A DNA stretch of 64,000 bases from Pyrocephalus nanus (lineage: Eukaryota; Chordata; Aves; Passeriformes; Tyrannidae), in contig CM076266.1 of assembly GCA_038380795.1 (NCBI GenBank), positions 11,306,001 to 11,370,000 on the forward strand. Reading direction: 5' to 3'. Shown here one piece after another: positions 39,735-53,530 of the stretch (the first letter of the stretch is position 1; every line of letters starts with the position of its first letter). Both the position numbers and the translations under genes were made by a program. The notes beneath the pieces were generated by a model, which made no database searches, was not told the origin of the DNA, and saw only the letters and a list, made by a program, of their open reading frames with translations.

Positions 39735-39771
39735 CTTGTTTCCAGTTATTTCCAACTTGTTTCCAGTTATT
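39735..39771. repeat. 16-bp direct repeat, 21-bp period
   Basis: CTTGTTTCCAGTTATT is present at 39735-39750 and 39756-39771, identical, separated by TCCAA. Confidence 0.9.
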
Positions 39772-40885
39772 GGTATTTCCAGTAGAAACAGTGATTACAT
39801 ATTGCTTTACAACAAGGGGAGATGTCAGGCAGTCTTAAAAATGATAGCAGATGCCTTCTGTCTTCTCCTTTAGTCAAGGTTTAACATCATGACAGCATTC
39901 CCTCACTATGAATCAGGTCTGCTGCAGCAATTTTGGTACTTTAATTTGTTCAATGCCAGGGACTCAGGACTCAGCTAAATGCTTGATATGCCCTCTGGAA
40001 AGCCAAGGCTGAAAACAGATTTTTTTCTCCCTGCATACCTAAATGCCATGGTTTAGGTGTGTAACTATGGACATTCAGTAACACTCTGGCTCCACCTATT
40101 CAGGATCTGCCCAACCAATGGTCCACATAACACAGTGTTTATTCTCTGTACACGTAGAGGAAACAGAGATGCTGGTTGCATGGACTCACTTTTTCTCCTT
40201 TTATGCTCATTAATGTCATACAGCACATATAGGAAGGGACTAATATGATGATAAATGGAAAAGAATGAAAAGATTTCAACTTGGTTGCAGTGCATCCAAT
40301 GAAGCATTCATGTAGATGTCAAAGGTTATCCAGAGTTAGACTGAAGGTTTTCCCAGGACTTTTATTCTGCTGTAGTAGCTTTACGATCTGCTCAAAGTCA
40401 TCCTGAACATGTCTACTTTGGGTAAATATCTTGTGTGTTAGTCCAAGAATCAGAAACACTATACATGCACTGATGTTACATTGTGCCAAAATAGTCGGCC
40501 CTATCAAAACCAGAGGGAATTAGCTCAAAAGTGGAATCACTCTGGTATAATCAGAATGCCTTTTAGGCTTAGAAATTTATCTCTGTGGGTCTTAGTTGTG
40601 AGCAGATAGAAATACCTGTTCATATGGTGGAAAGTCCAGGACTCACAGTGTGTTTTTGAGGTGGGACCTCAGTGATTTTGTGACAAAACTGGGAAGGAAA
40701 ACTAAAATATAGAGGCCCTGGGCCTCCCCTCCCTTCCCCTCATCTCTCCTCTTCCAGTTTGGACAAATATGGTCAGAAAAGATCAGTTCAGTTACGAGAA
40801 ATATTCACAGGACATTAGACCTGCCAAATTCTTAACAACACCTCAAAACACAGGGTTATTTTTGAGACATTTTAGGCATTAATCT

Positions 40886-40906
40886 TTCCTATGTCCTACA
40901 TAGGAA
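40886..40906. repeat. Small perfect inverted repeat (9-bp arms, 3-nt loop)
   Basis: Arms TTCCTATGT (40886-40894) and ACATAGGAA (40898-40906) are exact reverse complements around CCT. Too short for a microRNA precursor. No function is assigned. Confidence 0.85.
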
Positions 40907-41176
40907 GGATTTTGCTGCAGGAAGAAAGTCCTCTAAGCCCCAAAAAACCCAGAGTTCTAAGAAACATTTTTTCCCCAACTTGTTTATTTTTAACACAGTT
41001 TAGGTTTAGATTTAGGAGTGAGCTAAAAACTGACTGTACTTTTAAAGTCTGTTATAGCTCAACATTGTGATATACCATAAAGAAACACGTGAGGATGCAA
41101 GCAAGAAGGAGAAAGCAGCAGAGATGATGAGAGAAATTTCAAAAGTCAAAATGCAGAAAGGCTGTAAGGACAGATG

Positions 41177-41205
41177 GAAGGTTGGTTGCCTTTTGGCAAA
41201 CCTTC
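41177..41205. repeat. Small hairpin with a 3-nt bulge
   Basis: GAAGGTTGGTTGCC, a TTTT loop, then GGCAAACCTTC. An 11-bp stem can form if three bases of the left arm bulge. No function is assigned. Confidence 0.8.
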
Positions 41206-44200
41206 TTGTTTGGGCATAGGAAAGCCATATTTCAGCTTTTGCTCACTTATTTGTCAGAAGGACATTACAGGTTTCCAAGAGACCTATTCCTTCCTAACAG
41301 TTTAGGTCTATGTCCCATTTAAAATATAACTTACCCATTATAACAGCTTGTGTAACTCATTTCTTATTCTCATGCTTCCTTTTTCCATTTGTTTATTTTT
41401 GGGTGTTTGTTTCTTTATTCCAGATGTTAGTTATTTAATGTAGAGTAGAGTAACTTCTTTGTTTTTTATGTAATTGGTGTCATAAAATTCTGTGGTTTAG
41501 GTTCTGTTCTTTAAAATAGGGATAAATATGGCATAAATCTCAGGACAACATATCCAGGGATATCAAAACTGAATCTGACTCCACAGTCCGGTTAAATGAT
41601 GGTCCTGGTGATTTGTCCCCAAAATCTTGCTACATTTTTGCTTTATCCTAAATAATTAATGCCTCTTGTGATTTGGATATCAAGAGTTAAGAAAGGGTGA
41701 AAATAAAAACGTAATTGCTATTAATCAGAAGAAAGAATGAAAGACAATTTGCACAAAATACAAAATATAGCATATGTTGCCCAGTACTTAAGAAGAATGC
41801 AACTAGATGTTTCTCATTGTTAGCAAGACCAAAAATACTAAATTAGTGACCCAAATATCTCTAAGGAGCTATTTTCACCTTTAAAAATCTTCTTTCTTAT
41901 CTGGACTTTCTAAACAACATATCAAATATTGATCTTATCATGGATATTTAGCCTTGTCCACGTATAAAGTTTATATCTATACAGAAAGTTGGTATCAGTA
42001 CGCTTTTTAAACTGATTAATGTAGAATGACTTAACTTGTACCTTTCAGAATATTTGCAAATATGAATTTGACGATCTCAGTTTTATAAATGTTTTCAGTT
42101 TGATCATTTAAAGTCAGGTTGAGACCCTTACAGAAATTGCCTCTGATATTAACCACTTTTTGATCTCATCATCTATGTACCTTTGCCTTTTTACAAATCA
42201 GAGTGAACTCTAAAATATTTTACAAGCTTAAACAATACTGTTCTTGTTTCATCAAAAATAGAGAAAACTGCCTATTTTGGAATGTGATTCAAGCTAGTGC
42301 AATCAAGTTGGTTTTTACACAGGAATCTCTGGTAAAATACATGGGATTTCATTGTGCATCAGTGCATTCACATAAATTTAATTTATTTTCTCCTTCAGAA
42401 CTTGGTAAATAGTACTTTGTTTCACAAAAAATAGATTAGACTTATTGCTGTAAGCTTAATCAAAACTAAGAACTACTACAGAAGTCAAGCGTTTGCTTTT
42501 GATCAGTTAGTGTTCATTAGAGAGTATCTTATGTGTTTCTACAGAAGCCAGAAAGATGGGACACAAACCTCTGGTGGATTTCAGGATGCAATAAAAAATA
42601 TTAATAGCATATAGAAACAGCTGAAGCCTTCAGTATGTAGAGATTGGATGGGAAATCAGAGGGCCTGAGTTCCATTATTTATTTCCATTGTTATAGTGAA
42701 CAAATCAGTATTTTGTTTTATTTCATAGGATCAGAGTAGTAATGCTTACCTAACAAAATATTTCTGCATTGTGGATGAGGAGTGTTGTATAAATATTAGG
42801 TACAAATAAATATTTACTCCTTGTCTGTGGTGATTCGGTTTGTTAATTTCTGAAACACCGTTTCCTATTATGTAGAGGAAAAATAAAAATATATTATGGA
42901 TCAGGCAGACAAGTTTTATTGGAGAGGGAAACATGGTCACCTCTGCTTATTTAAATCATACTTATGGTGGGTCTTTTTCTTTTCAAACATGTGGGTGCCT
43001 CAGCTAATCACAAATTAAAACCACCTGACATTGCTTTTCTTTCCACTGGAGTCCTGTAAACTCCAGAAAAGATGCTTTGAACTTTAAATTGTACTTTGTA
43101 GGAGCTCTAAATTGAACTGCACTTTCTCTCTCTAAGTAATACATTACATTTTGTGATCTCTTTTATATTTTCTTACAAACGGGCTTGATATGAAATCTCA
43201 CATGGTTGAAACCTTAAGTTAATGGTCTGCGAAGGAAAAAAGAAATAAACCAGTACAGGATCATCATGGGATGTGTGCTTTCCTTTTTTCACACAATGCT
43301 AGGTCCAACAAAATTCTAAGAAGGTTCACTGTAGCCTAGGACAACTATGTTTTTTTTTCATTCACTGTACATCTTCAAGCTGATGGTCCTTCTTGGATTA
43401 CCCTGTGATGGATAATGACAGAAATTCTCTTCACCTGTCCATTCTGCACTTAGACCAGAGGTACCCATCTCTCCTCACAGAAGCATCTCAAATGGCAGTT
43501 TGTCCACTCCTTAGCCATCATAGCTTTCAATCTGTCATATTAAATTAAAATACCATGGATTTCAGTTTGCATTAACACATCAGGATACATTGTCTGGGAC
43601 CCAGAGTCCCAGGATGACGAAGCTCCTTTAAGTCCAAGCTATCAGAGATTCTATTTTATACAGCTTGGAACTCAATTCCTAAAATGTTAAATTTGGCCAT
43701 TTCTGTATCCTTTTTATTGAGTAACTTAATTGGAAAAAAGCATGAAATCTCTCTTCCATGGAGCATGTTTTCTTTACATTCATTTAATATTCTCCCCTCT
43801 GCACAGAAGTAAACTTATCTGCACTATGCACCCAGCAGTGCTTATGAATGGCAGAAAGCGAAGGGCTGACATAAGGCACGTCTATACTGCCAGAAATGCC
43901 ATAGTTCATCAAAACTACACTATTTCCCTGCCAACTCCCTGCCATATTCCTACTTGCTTTCTTATCATCATCCCTCTCAGATGTTCTCAAATAAGATACG
44001 GAGGTGTTTAAACCAACTGCATCCACGTAAGATATTTTATAGAGGAACAAGAAATTCTGCTTACAAAGAGGCTCTTGCTTGTGCTGGAGCCATAGAAAAG
44101 CCCTTTCCCCCTTCCCTTGTGAGTACTCTGCTATTCCAGGTGAAGAAACTGTGTTATTTTATTCCACTTACTGCTTAGAAAACTATGGTTTGAAAAGAGC

Positions 44201-45009
44201 TTGACTGGATGTAGAGAGATCACTTGGCTATATTCTTGAATTTCTGAAAGTTACAAATACAAAATTTGCCAGAAGTATTTAATGAAACTTTACTTACCTT
44301 ATCTCTGATTGATGACCTGAAAAGCCTACACCTTAACATGATGAGTCAAGCTTCAGTGCAGAGATACAGGAGACAGAAAATCACATTAAAAAGTATTTTA
44401 TTTCTTAATTATAGTATTCGAGACGTAAGGTTTAACCTTCAGATGACACTAAAGTTGATTCATTATAGAAAATGGATCAGTAAAAAAAGAAATGGGTAGG
44501 AAAGACCAGGCATTTGAAATTAGGAAAGAGCAATGTTCTATTGAGCTCTTCAGTATGACTTTCCCCTTAAATCCAAGCTCACATACTCCTCAGTGTATTT
44601 ATAAACTGTCTCTAGTAATAGGTTAGCTTGCAATTGCAAAAAGTGTATTTATTCATTTAAATAGCATATTCATTTTAGCATATTTATAGGACTTGCTATA
44701 CACCAAAGTGTAATCATAGCTCTATATGCATAATAAACCAATAAAAATATACAGTTTATCATTCCACTAAGATAACCATTGCTCAAGGATAATATTCACT
44801 GGCTATCTTAAACACCTGTCTTGCAACAAATCCATTTTTTGCATATTGGTCCCCTGAAGGTCACTTGGCTATAAAACTGAGACCTTGTGCAGTACAGAGG
44901 CATTTTACAACATGTATTCAATACAATACAAAATGACAGGAAAATCCCATTTTGGTTGTGGTTGTAGCTTTCAGAAAACTTACCTGAGATGAGCCTCATG
45001 AATAAAAAT

Positions 45010-45090
45010 GAAAAAACAAACAAACAAACAAACAAAAACCAACACAAAAAACAAACAAACAAAAAACCAACAAAAAACCCAACAAAAACA
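45010..45090. repeat. (CAAA)n-type A/C low-complexity block
   Basis: The plus strand is made almost only of A and C, in CAAA, CCAA and ACAC units. Minus-strand frames through it yield phenylalanine/leucine/valine/cysteine-rich peptides that are artefacts. Confidence 0.93.
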
Positions 45091-46346
45091 TCCACACTTG
45101 AAGGAAAGAAGTTGTCCTAATGGTCTTCTAAATATTGTCCTAAAGGTCTGAAACCAAATCAAACTTGTTTATTGATTCCTTATTTATCATAGCTGTGCCA
45201 CTAGGGTTGCTAAACCAAGGACATTGTATTAGCATTTTTAAACTCTGCAAGTCTGAACCTAACTCCTGAAAAACCTGGAAGGTTTCTGCGATTAGAACAC
45301 AAAGGTGAGATTTTTTTTTTTGCTGTAGACCTCTTAAAAATACAAAATTCATCAATATGAGCTGTACAGTAGTTAAAAGTAAGACGGTAACAAATATAAA
45401 ATGTCATTGCAGAATTACAAAATATGGAACCTGCCTGTTGTCCACCTTTGGATATACTGCTACTCTGGTCCTCTCTTCTCTCTTCTTATGAAAAATAATT
45501 TTAATAGCTGCTGAAGAAAATGACACTTATATCCATGGGATCTACAGCTGCCTCATTTCGAATTCTCCAGCAAGGAAATTCTTAACCATTCTCTTCCAGC
45601 TGCTTTATTCTGCTTTGTTATGTTAATGCTCAATGAAAAGATGTCATGGAGGATCAAAGAATTCTGTGCATACAATTTATACTAAAAATAATTTTGATTT
45701 AAATTTGAAGATTAAAGCAAATTTCCATTTTCATTAATGTACAAAATTAGGAGTGAGAACAGCTATGTGACTGCATGTGGAAATGTGGGTGAATCCAATA
45801 AAGGGTAATACTAAAGAGGACCTGTGAGGGGCTTCTGTTTCAACTGTGGCAGAATTTTTTATCTAAAAAGAGATAAAATAATTTATTTGAATATAACAGG
45901 AATCTGAAACTATTTTCTTAAACAACTAAAGGATCTTTTATGAGAGTATAAACTCAGAGATTTACCAGTCAAAGGTGGGGAGGGTTTGTAGTGCAGTGGG
46001 GCCTCTCTGCGTCCTAAAGATGGCTCAGTGTTGCTGTATGTTGTTTACACAACACATTCCAGAGGTATATCAAGACAGGCAATGTAGTGTCTCCAATTCA
46101 AAAAAAGAATAAGCAATAAAACACTTTATTTCTTAACCCATCGAAGCCAGAATTTTCCTTACCATGTTTTAAAGCATTATATGGAAGAATCTTGCCATAT
46201 CAGAAACACAGAAATCACTACAGATTTCTGTGGCTCTAGATTAGTGCCACTGAATATCATGGGGAGAGTTTGTTCATTTAAAACTGAGTCTCGTGTGCTA
46301 CTATTACATGGAACATACTAATTGTTTTATTTCTTTTTCTTTCTTT

Positions 46347-46630
<284 letters not shown>

Positions 46631-49600
46631 TTTTTCCTTGAAAACTAGCTGTGAAATTCAAACTCTTTCAAATAGAAGGAGAAGAGGTAATGAGGAAGGT
46701 GATTTGGTGAGAAATAATCTGGATCCTAACAGTGGTGAGAATATCTGTCTTCTGAATATTGAAAGAGAAAGAAAGAAAATGAAGGAGATGGACAATAAAT
46801 GTTAACTAGCCCGTATTGAAAATAACTGTGGTAATAAAGTATCTTGTCTGTTGAGCAAGTCAGTGGTGAAAGTCAGCTTCAGTACTTCTGCTAAGAGGGA
46901 AAGCGCAACATTGCCAAAGGGAGTTTGCAGCAGAGCTCATCTAATCTTTGCAAAAGCTCTGAAGCTGCCACCATTCAAGCACTATAGCTACTTGAACATT
47001 GCTATAAAAGCCAGATTTCACTCTCTGAAAATTGTTAAAAGCATATTCCTCTGGAACCCAGTCATTGTAACAGTAACGTGAAGGCTCAATCCTTCCATAA
47101 ATATCACATTAAAACCTCAATGTTAAGTCATAAGTTAAATTTAATATCACTAGGTAGGAATAAAAAATTCCACCTCTGAAATCTTGCTTGTGAAACAGAT
47201 ATTCCATATGGTTTAAGGGGATGGGGTCAGTAACAAAATTTTAATAAACATCTGATGATTATATTATTTTTACATCGTAAGCATGGCACTATCATAAACA
47301 CCTGAAGCCAGGGGATCACTGAACTTCAGTTGTAGAAAGATTTTTTGACATAAAAATAATGTTACACTGGGTAACATTAAAAAAGTAATTAAAAAAGCTA
47401 TTTAAAAAATGATATATGTACAATATAATCACAGTGATACCCTGGGGATTGGCAGTCTATTATCTGCATCTCTGTAAATATCAGAAGACTGTACTTTAAA
47501 CTAAACTGTAATTCAGATCAAGGATAATCCTTCATGAGAATAAAATTAATAAAAAAACTATTTTGTTTTGCAAGCATCATTCATGTCCATATAAACTGCA
47601 TTTGCAAAATCCTGCAAATATATATTTTAAAAAGTCACAGATTTTACAAGGAACATTATTAAAAACCTTGCACTACAATGTTCTTAACTACTCCATCATA
47701 ATAAAAAATGAAACAGGTTTCCTCTAATGGTCTTTTCCAAATATTCTAATGTCATAACACATCTATCCACAGTACAATGCAGAGACCCCAGAAAATTCAG
47801 CATTAGATGGGAGGGACTATGCATCAGAAGTGACTAGAAGAAGGGAGACTGGAAAAAAAGTACTAAAAGGAGTCCATTTTCTCCCAAACTTCTTATTTCT
47901 ATGAAGTTTTTTACTGTGTCTAAAAAATGGTTGTAAATGAAACAATATGATTTTTGTGGGATGCATATGTATGTTCAAAGGATCAAGAGAAGTACACTCC
48001 TTACTTTGTGTAGTTTGTGGGACAACAGAAGGGAAATGAGAAAGAAGATGGAAGTTATTACAGATATACAGAATTTACCAAAATTTTATTATTAAGATAA
48101 TTAAATGATCATTAGAGAAATAAATACGTTGCTGTGATTTACACCAGTGTGATTTGAAGTGCAGATTTGAATCTGCACATATTTTAAGATTTCAAATATG
48201 AATTAGAGGATGATTGTGTGCCTAAAGCAGCAAAAAACCCAAAGCTCTTTGTATAGTAGAAAGGAAAGGTTGTTTGCATTTCTGTATCTCCCACATTGTC
48301 AGGAGTCAAAATCAAACTTCACTTTGTTCATGGTAAAAGATTCACTATATGTATTGAACAACAGAACTTGCAATGCAACTGAAGATCTATCAATGACAAA
48401 TATACAGTGTTTACAGTAAAAAACATCTTTTTTTGTAAGTGGCTCACTTTAAATAGACCTAAGAAATTTTGTCTAGCATCATCTTGTGTAATAAGATCCC
48501 TTTAGATCTAGCAAGTTATGTTTAGCATGGACTTGTCCAAACCAGATCTACAAATCATGTGTCTCCTCTCACTAGTTCTATTCTGCTAAATTATCTGTTA
48601 AATATGACATGAAATCAACATTTGATGAGAGCCTATGACTGGTAAAGATTTGCTAGTCTTTAAATATTCTCTGGCCAAGATTCAGTTTGATTTAGACAGT
48701 GACAGGAAAAAAATGAATTATCTCAGTCTGGCATTCCTTCTTGCAGATTATGAAATTCATGTATATTGTGTCTATTCTGTAAACTCAGTTTTTTCACACA
48801 GCCTAATTACTGTGATTCTTCTATTCATTTAACTTTGTTGCTACCAGATGCTAGATCATCTAGAAAACTATGAATTCTAAATATACAGGGAATTTGATAA
48901 TCATTATTTTCACAGTTATGACTTGAATGAATTAAAGCAGATTGGTTGCTATTTTTACAGTAATTTTTACAAGTCTCTATCTTGTTAATCCGTGTCTGTG
49001 TAAATGCTGGCATAGGGTTTGGTTAGAAAGTAATTTTTTTCTTTCCAATATTTCTACTTGATGCTGGACAATAATTTACCATCTTATAGACTCTTTTAAT
49101 GTAGAAAGAGGATTGATTGAAAATACTTTGGATTTATAATGTGACTTGTGTCCTTAGAGTTGGATTTTTCTCCCATTTCACCAGATTATTTTTCAAGCAA
49201 GCATTCTTCTTGAAATAAAATAGTAATCCTCAGGACATAGAACTCTCACACATGGGTTCTGATGGATCCCACAACAGCAGGTCAAGAGATTGCAGAAGGT
49301 TTTAACCTGCCCCACACATCTCCACAAAGTTGTTATGTGGTAGTATCAGTAGAAAGGAATTGCTTTTGTCTTCAGACACTCATTTCAAATCAATCCACTG
49401 TTAATTTTTAATCATTCACTGAGCTAGGGGAGGGGGGAAAGATGTTTCCTTGTGCTGACTGTAGAGGGAGGAGGACACAGCAGGATGAGGGGAGTCAGCT
49501 CTCATAGAGGAATAGACAAAGCAGATGAAAAGAGCTACAACCTAGAGGCTATTGTAGCTATGATACATGACATTATATTATTTTTATTTCTTCAAGACAG

Positions 49601-50299
49601 GAATGGGGTAGAAAGCACATATTGATGAATAAAGCTTTATGTTTAGAATTCTATTGCTCATTGCTATGATGTACCAAAATATTGAGAGAATATAGTTAGT
49701 CTGCTGAACACAAAATTTCAATTCACCCACTTAGAAATAGCAAAATAATTGCCACATGACATCCATAACTTCACATTTTTGCTAGTAACACTTACTAGCT
49801 CATGGGCACTGAACACAGGCAGCAGCTGAATTGAAGATATAAAAAATGTATAAATTAGCCATGTTTAAGAAGGGGAGTCAGCTCTTCTGATATTGCCTTC
49901 ATTAAACCAAAGGGATGGATTACACCTGACAATAGACCATCTTTAAAATAATTAATTGCCCATATATTGGGTTGCACAGAACTAACACAGAACTCAGCAA
50001 CAGCACCACCTGCTGATAGATCTTTTATCATTTAAAAAATAAATAAATGGAAAGAAAAAAATTAATCTTCATTTCAGCAGCACTGCATATATGTTCACAG
50101 TAACCCTCATAACGTTGCATGACACGTTTCAAAAAAGGATCAGACATTTATAAATTAGACTATCATGCTCAGTTCCACTGACTAGGATAACAATTACAGG
50201 GACAAGTAATGCTCATGCTTTGTAGCATTAGTTGAGCAGCAGACAGAATCAAAAAGCAATTTCCTTCCATGGTTAAATTCCGTGTGAGTGCCAAGGCCT
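46631..50299. other. Non-coding stretch, no gene seen
   Basis: About 3.7 kb of AT-rich unique DNA after the CTTT array. I recognise no repeat family, RNA gene or supportable frame in it. A weak U6-like word order near 50070-50150 was considered and rejected. Confidence 0.7.
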
Positions 50300-50395
50300 T
50301 CATGCTTTCCTCCGAAGCGTGCAACCATTGCCTCAGGCAGGATGCTGGACTAGATGGACCATTGGTTCTGTCCTGTTATGGCTATTCTATTGTTC
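50300..50395 (+). mobile_element. Ancient CR1-type LINE 3' remnant
   Basis: CATTGCCTCAGGCAGGATGC, TGGACTAGATGGACCATTGG, TTCTGTCCTGTTATGGCTAT and TCTATTGTTCC reproduce the 3' end shared by old amniote CR1-type families ('ctggactagatggaccattggtctgacccagtatggc'). This end differs from the avian octamer-type terminus of the other CR1 copies here. The upstream part is too diverged to follow. Non-coding. Confidence 0.82.
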
Positions 50396-51423
50396 CTCGT
50401 CCCTGTGCCAACGACATATCAAAACACACCATCTAAATGGCATTTGATATATATACTGTGTCACACTCCAAATCAGTGAAGCCACACGGACAGTGTGATT
50501 CATGTGGAGAATGTGCTTGAATTACTTTAGACATGAGGAAAACAATATCGGAGCTAGGTCTACAATCTAGTGCACACAGCAGGATCCGGCAATCTGTGAT
50601 GTGTTTTGTCCATATGGAAGTGAAAAAGTATTCAAGTGCTATCAATAAAAACAGCAGAATGTGTCTGTTTCTGAGCAGCACGCATCACCAAGCTGCAGTT
50701 TCTGGGCTCAAGTGTAAACACAGAAGGTGATACTCCCAGAAGAAAAGACAGTCACAGACATCTTTGTTGCTATTCACTGGTTAAAAAATACTCCAAAAAA
50801 TGCTTCTCAGGACCAAAATTTCCTTGCTGTTTCATTAAACGTTCTGTTCTAAAATGGCTTTGTAAAAATACCAAAGACAAAAAGAAGGAAAGAAAATAAT
50901 CTTAGGAAAATTCTTATTCTTTATAATAAACAAAAAATCTCCCCACTATAACTTGCAAAACGTATTTTTAAGTTTTAGAACATGTAGAACCTACTAGAGC
51001 TTTTTACATTAAAAAATAATTTAAGAGACTTTATGCACCTAGAAAGGTGAATTATAGTATAGAACAGGCCTGACTCATGTGTTTGCAGCTCCTAATGTAT
51101 AAAGCATTGATAGAATTACCCTTTGACCTGTGTGTACAGGACTTTAGGCATGGCTGCAACACTGGACCCTTAGAATATTATAATTCACTAGTCAAAGTGA
51201 CAGAGAAGGCCTTCTTTGCTAAGATTTCCATCTCAAAAGTTAAAGTGTGTTTGTCTTTCATGACAATCTCATGGTTGAAAATAAAGGATGACTACTTTTA
51301 TGAGGGATATGATTGGTTAAAATTTATTCTCAACTTTGTGTTTCCTTCAAAGCTTTCAAAAGCTTTTGTTCATATAAGCCAGATTTCATTAAGTGATCAC
51401 CACAATCAACAGCAGCATGGCAG
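50396..51423. other. Non-coding DNA between two CR1 copies
   Basis: About 1 kb with no recognised repeat. A plus-strand frame of 117 codons (51077-51430) ends at the edge of the next CR1. It does not resemble CR1 reverse transcriptase or any protein I know, so I do not call it a gene. Confidence 0.68.
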
Positions 51424-51580
51424 GTGGTGAGACACTGGCATGGAAAAGTTGTGAATATTCCATCTTGGAAGTGCTTAAGGCCAGGCTGGATGGGGCTTTG
51501 AATAACCTGGTCTAGTGGAAGTGGTTGGAACTATACGATCTTTAAGGTCCCTTCCAACACAAACCATTCTGTGATTCTTT
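51424..51580 (+). mobile_element. CR1 LINE 3' fragment, best preserved copy
   Basis: It starts GTGGTGAGACACTGGCATGG and runs through TTGGAAGTGCTTAAGGCCAG, GCTGGATGGGGCTTTGAATA and ACCTGGTCTAGTGGAAGTGG. It continues with TTGGAACTATACGATCTTTA and AGGTCCCTTCCAACACAAAC and ends CATTCTGTGATTCTTTG. This is the full order of the last ~160 bp of an avian CR1, closer to consensus than the other copies, so probably younger. It contains only 3' non-coding sequence of the element. Confidence 0.94.
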
Positions 51581-53227
51581 GAAAAACTTTTTGTAGCTGT
51601 TCAGGGAGAATTTTTTAAAATCTGTTTAAAGAATAAGTGAGTTAAATTTTGTCGTGACAAAGAAATCCATTAAAATTTTTCCAGAGAGGAAATTACTTGA
51701 AAGCAGATATAAAGGAACCAAATCAACCTGAAGTCTAAGACTATATGACCTCAGATTTACTATAGTGTTTCCTGATTCTCTTCCTTTGGTGTAAAATTTC
51801 AATCAACCACTCAGCAGTTTCTAGAGAAACACAGTGTATCCATTTGCTCTTTCTTTGTTTGTTCCCTGCTCAATTACATGGCAATTTTCACCTGTTTAAT
51901 TTTCTAATTGAATTTTTTTATTAAAATTTAATCTCAGAAAAAGAAGTTTCCTACATACTTGGACTCCATGTATTCATCCCCCTGCACAACACAGCATCAG
52001 AATGTGACATCATGAAAGTCAAAGTCACAAATTTTGTCTGTGTAAAAACTCTATAAAGAAGCAAAACCTGCTCACATCTAACAGACAGGGAACAGAGGAA
52101 AAAATGCAAATATGTTTGCCTGCAGATACATAGCATTTGAGTTCTGCACTGAATCCAAGCTTTATTTTCAACAGAAGATCCTTCCCTATCTATCTGAATC
52201 ATCAGAGACAGCTCAGACTTTGAACAGTGAGTGAACCATAATCATGCCTTTCAAGTAGCTGCCTTCTTTCTTTTCATTGCAAAGAAGTTTTGCTGATGCT
52301 TAAAAATTCCCCAAAAAGTAGGATAATCCTAGAATGACATATTAATTACGAATTTCAAGTGAAAATTCTGGATGAGAGTTGTTCACTTGGCATCTCTGAA
52401 GTAAAAAATTGGTCACTTCAATACTTCAGTTGCTCATCTTCAGTCAAGACCTATGTGGGCTCTTTGCCTTTTCCCATCTTCTGAGATTCAATAGAACAGC
52501 TTTAGAGCAAGCAAGGAAAGATTCTTGTAATGAGAATCCAAAAAACCCAGATATATGTGAGAAAAATATCATTATAACAGTATATTCTCTTTAATGATTT
52601 AAAAATAAAATTACAACCCTCTTCTAGAAGAAAAATATCTACATCCTTCCCCATTTTATACTGGTGATGGGTGTTTGATAGGTTCAGCAAGTGGAGATGG
52701 AAAGAAGCTGTGTCAAGGTATCTTATCTTGGGAGGCTATTAGTCTCCGATTTGAGATATGCTGCAAAAAAAGCTCAAACAAACAACAGAAGAAAATAGTA
52801 AGCACTTAGATTACAACCATTTATCACCTACTGCTGTGAGAGGAATAAAGGGATTCTCTTTGAAGATAGTCCATTATCTATTTCTAGATGCCTTTTTGCT
52901 GTCATATTTTCTCACAGAAATAATAAATTTAGAAAAATCACATTGCAAGAATAAGTACTGTTATATATCTAAGTATATACATTGCTCTTTTATTTACAGT
53001 CACTTTTGCCCATTTCCTAGAAGAAAATAGGGGGTTTACATTTGTTATTTGTGGTTTTCTCATATCCATTATTTTTTCCTCTCAGGTAGACAAAGCAGAG
53101 GTGGTAGTAAAGGAAGCCTGGAATAACCTCAAAGAAAATGCATGCAATATGTTATTTTATTACTAGGCATAATGCAGGTGAAACAATATCTATTTCTGTT
53201 CTGTAATGGTTCAAAAGGATTTTCATT

Positions 53228-53530
53228 AGGAAATGCATGTATATATATACATATGATATATGTATTTCCTATGTAGTGTGCGTCTATGCATATATACTCA
53301 CTACATGGATATTTACGTGCATATATACAAATTTTTGAATATCTACATATTTGTATAGATCTCTGCATCTATATGTTAATGCATTTACATGCATGTCTGC
53401 ATTTATCTCTATATCATCATTGCCCATATAAGCACACAGTCTGTATGTTTATACACGCATATATACATGTGTGTACATTAGCCTATGCACATATTTAAAC
53501 TTATATATATACATCATATGTGTATGCACA
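53228..53530. repeat. Degenerate TATA/TACATA/TGCATA low-complexity tract
   Basis: About 300 bp rich in alternating purine-pyrimidine words (ATATATAC, CATATG, TGCATATA, ACACATA) without a fixed unit. It looks like an old decayed dinucleotide array. Isoleucine/cysteine/histidine-rich frames on both strands here are by-products. Confidence 0.82.

Noticed and set aside
50070..50150. Possible U6 snRNA pseudogene (TTCAGCAGCAC followed by ATGACACG)
   Set aside because: The two words resemble parts of U6, but the spacing is about 20 bases too short and the sequence between and after them does not match.
51077..51430. 117-codon frame directly before the CR1 fragment, considered as CR1 ORF2 remnant
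   Set aside because: The translation shows none of the reverse-transcriptase or endonuclease motifs, and it lies 5' of a CR1 copy that begins abruptly in its 3' untranslated region.
53129..53498. Frames rich in isoleucine, cysteine, tyrosine and histidine on both strands
   Set aside because: Generated by the degenerate TATA/TACA tract. No domain is present.
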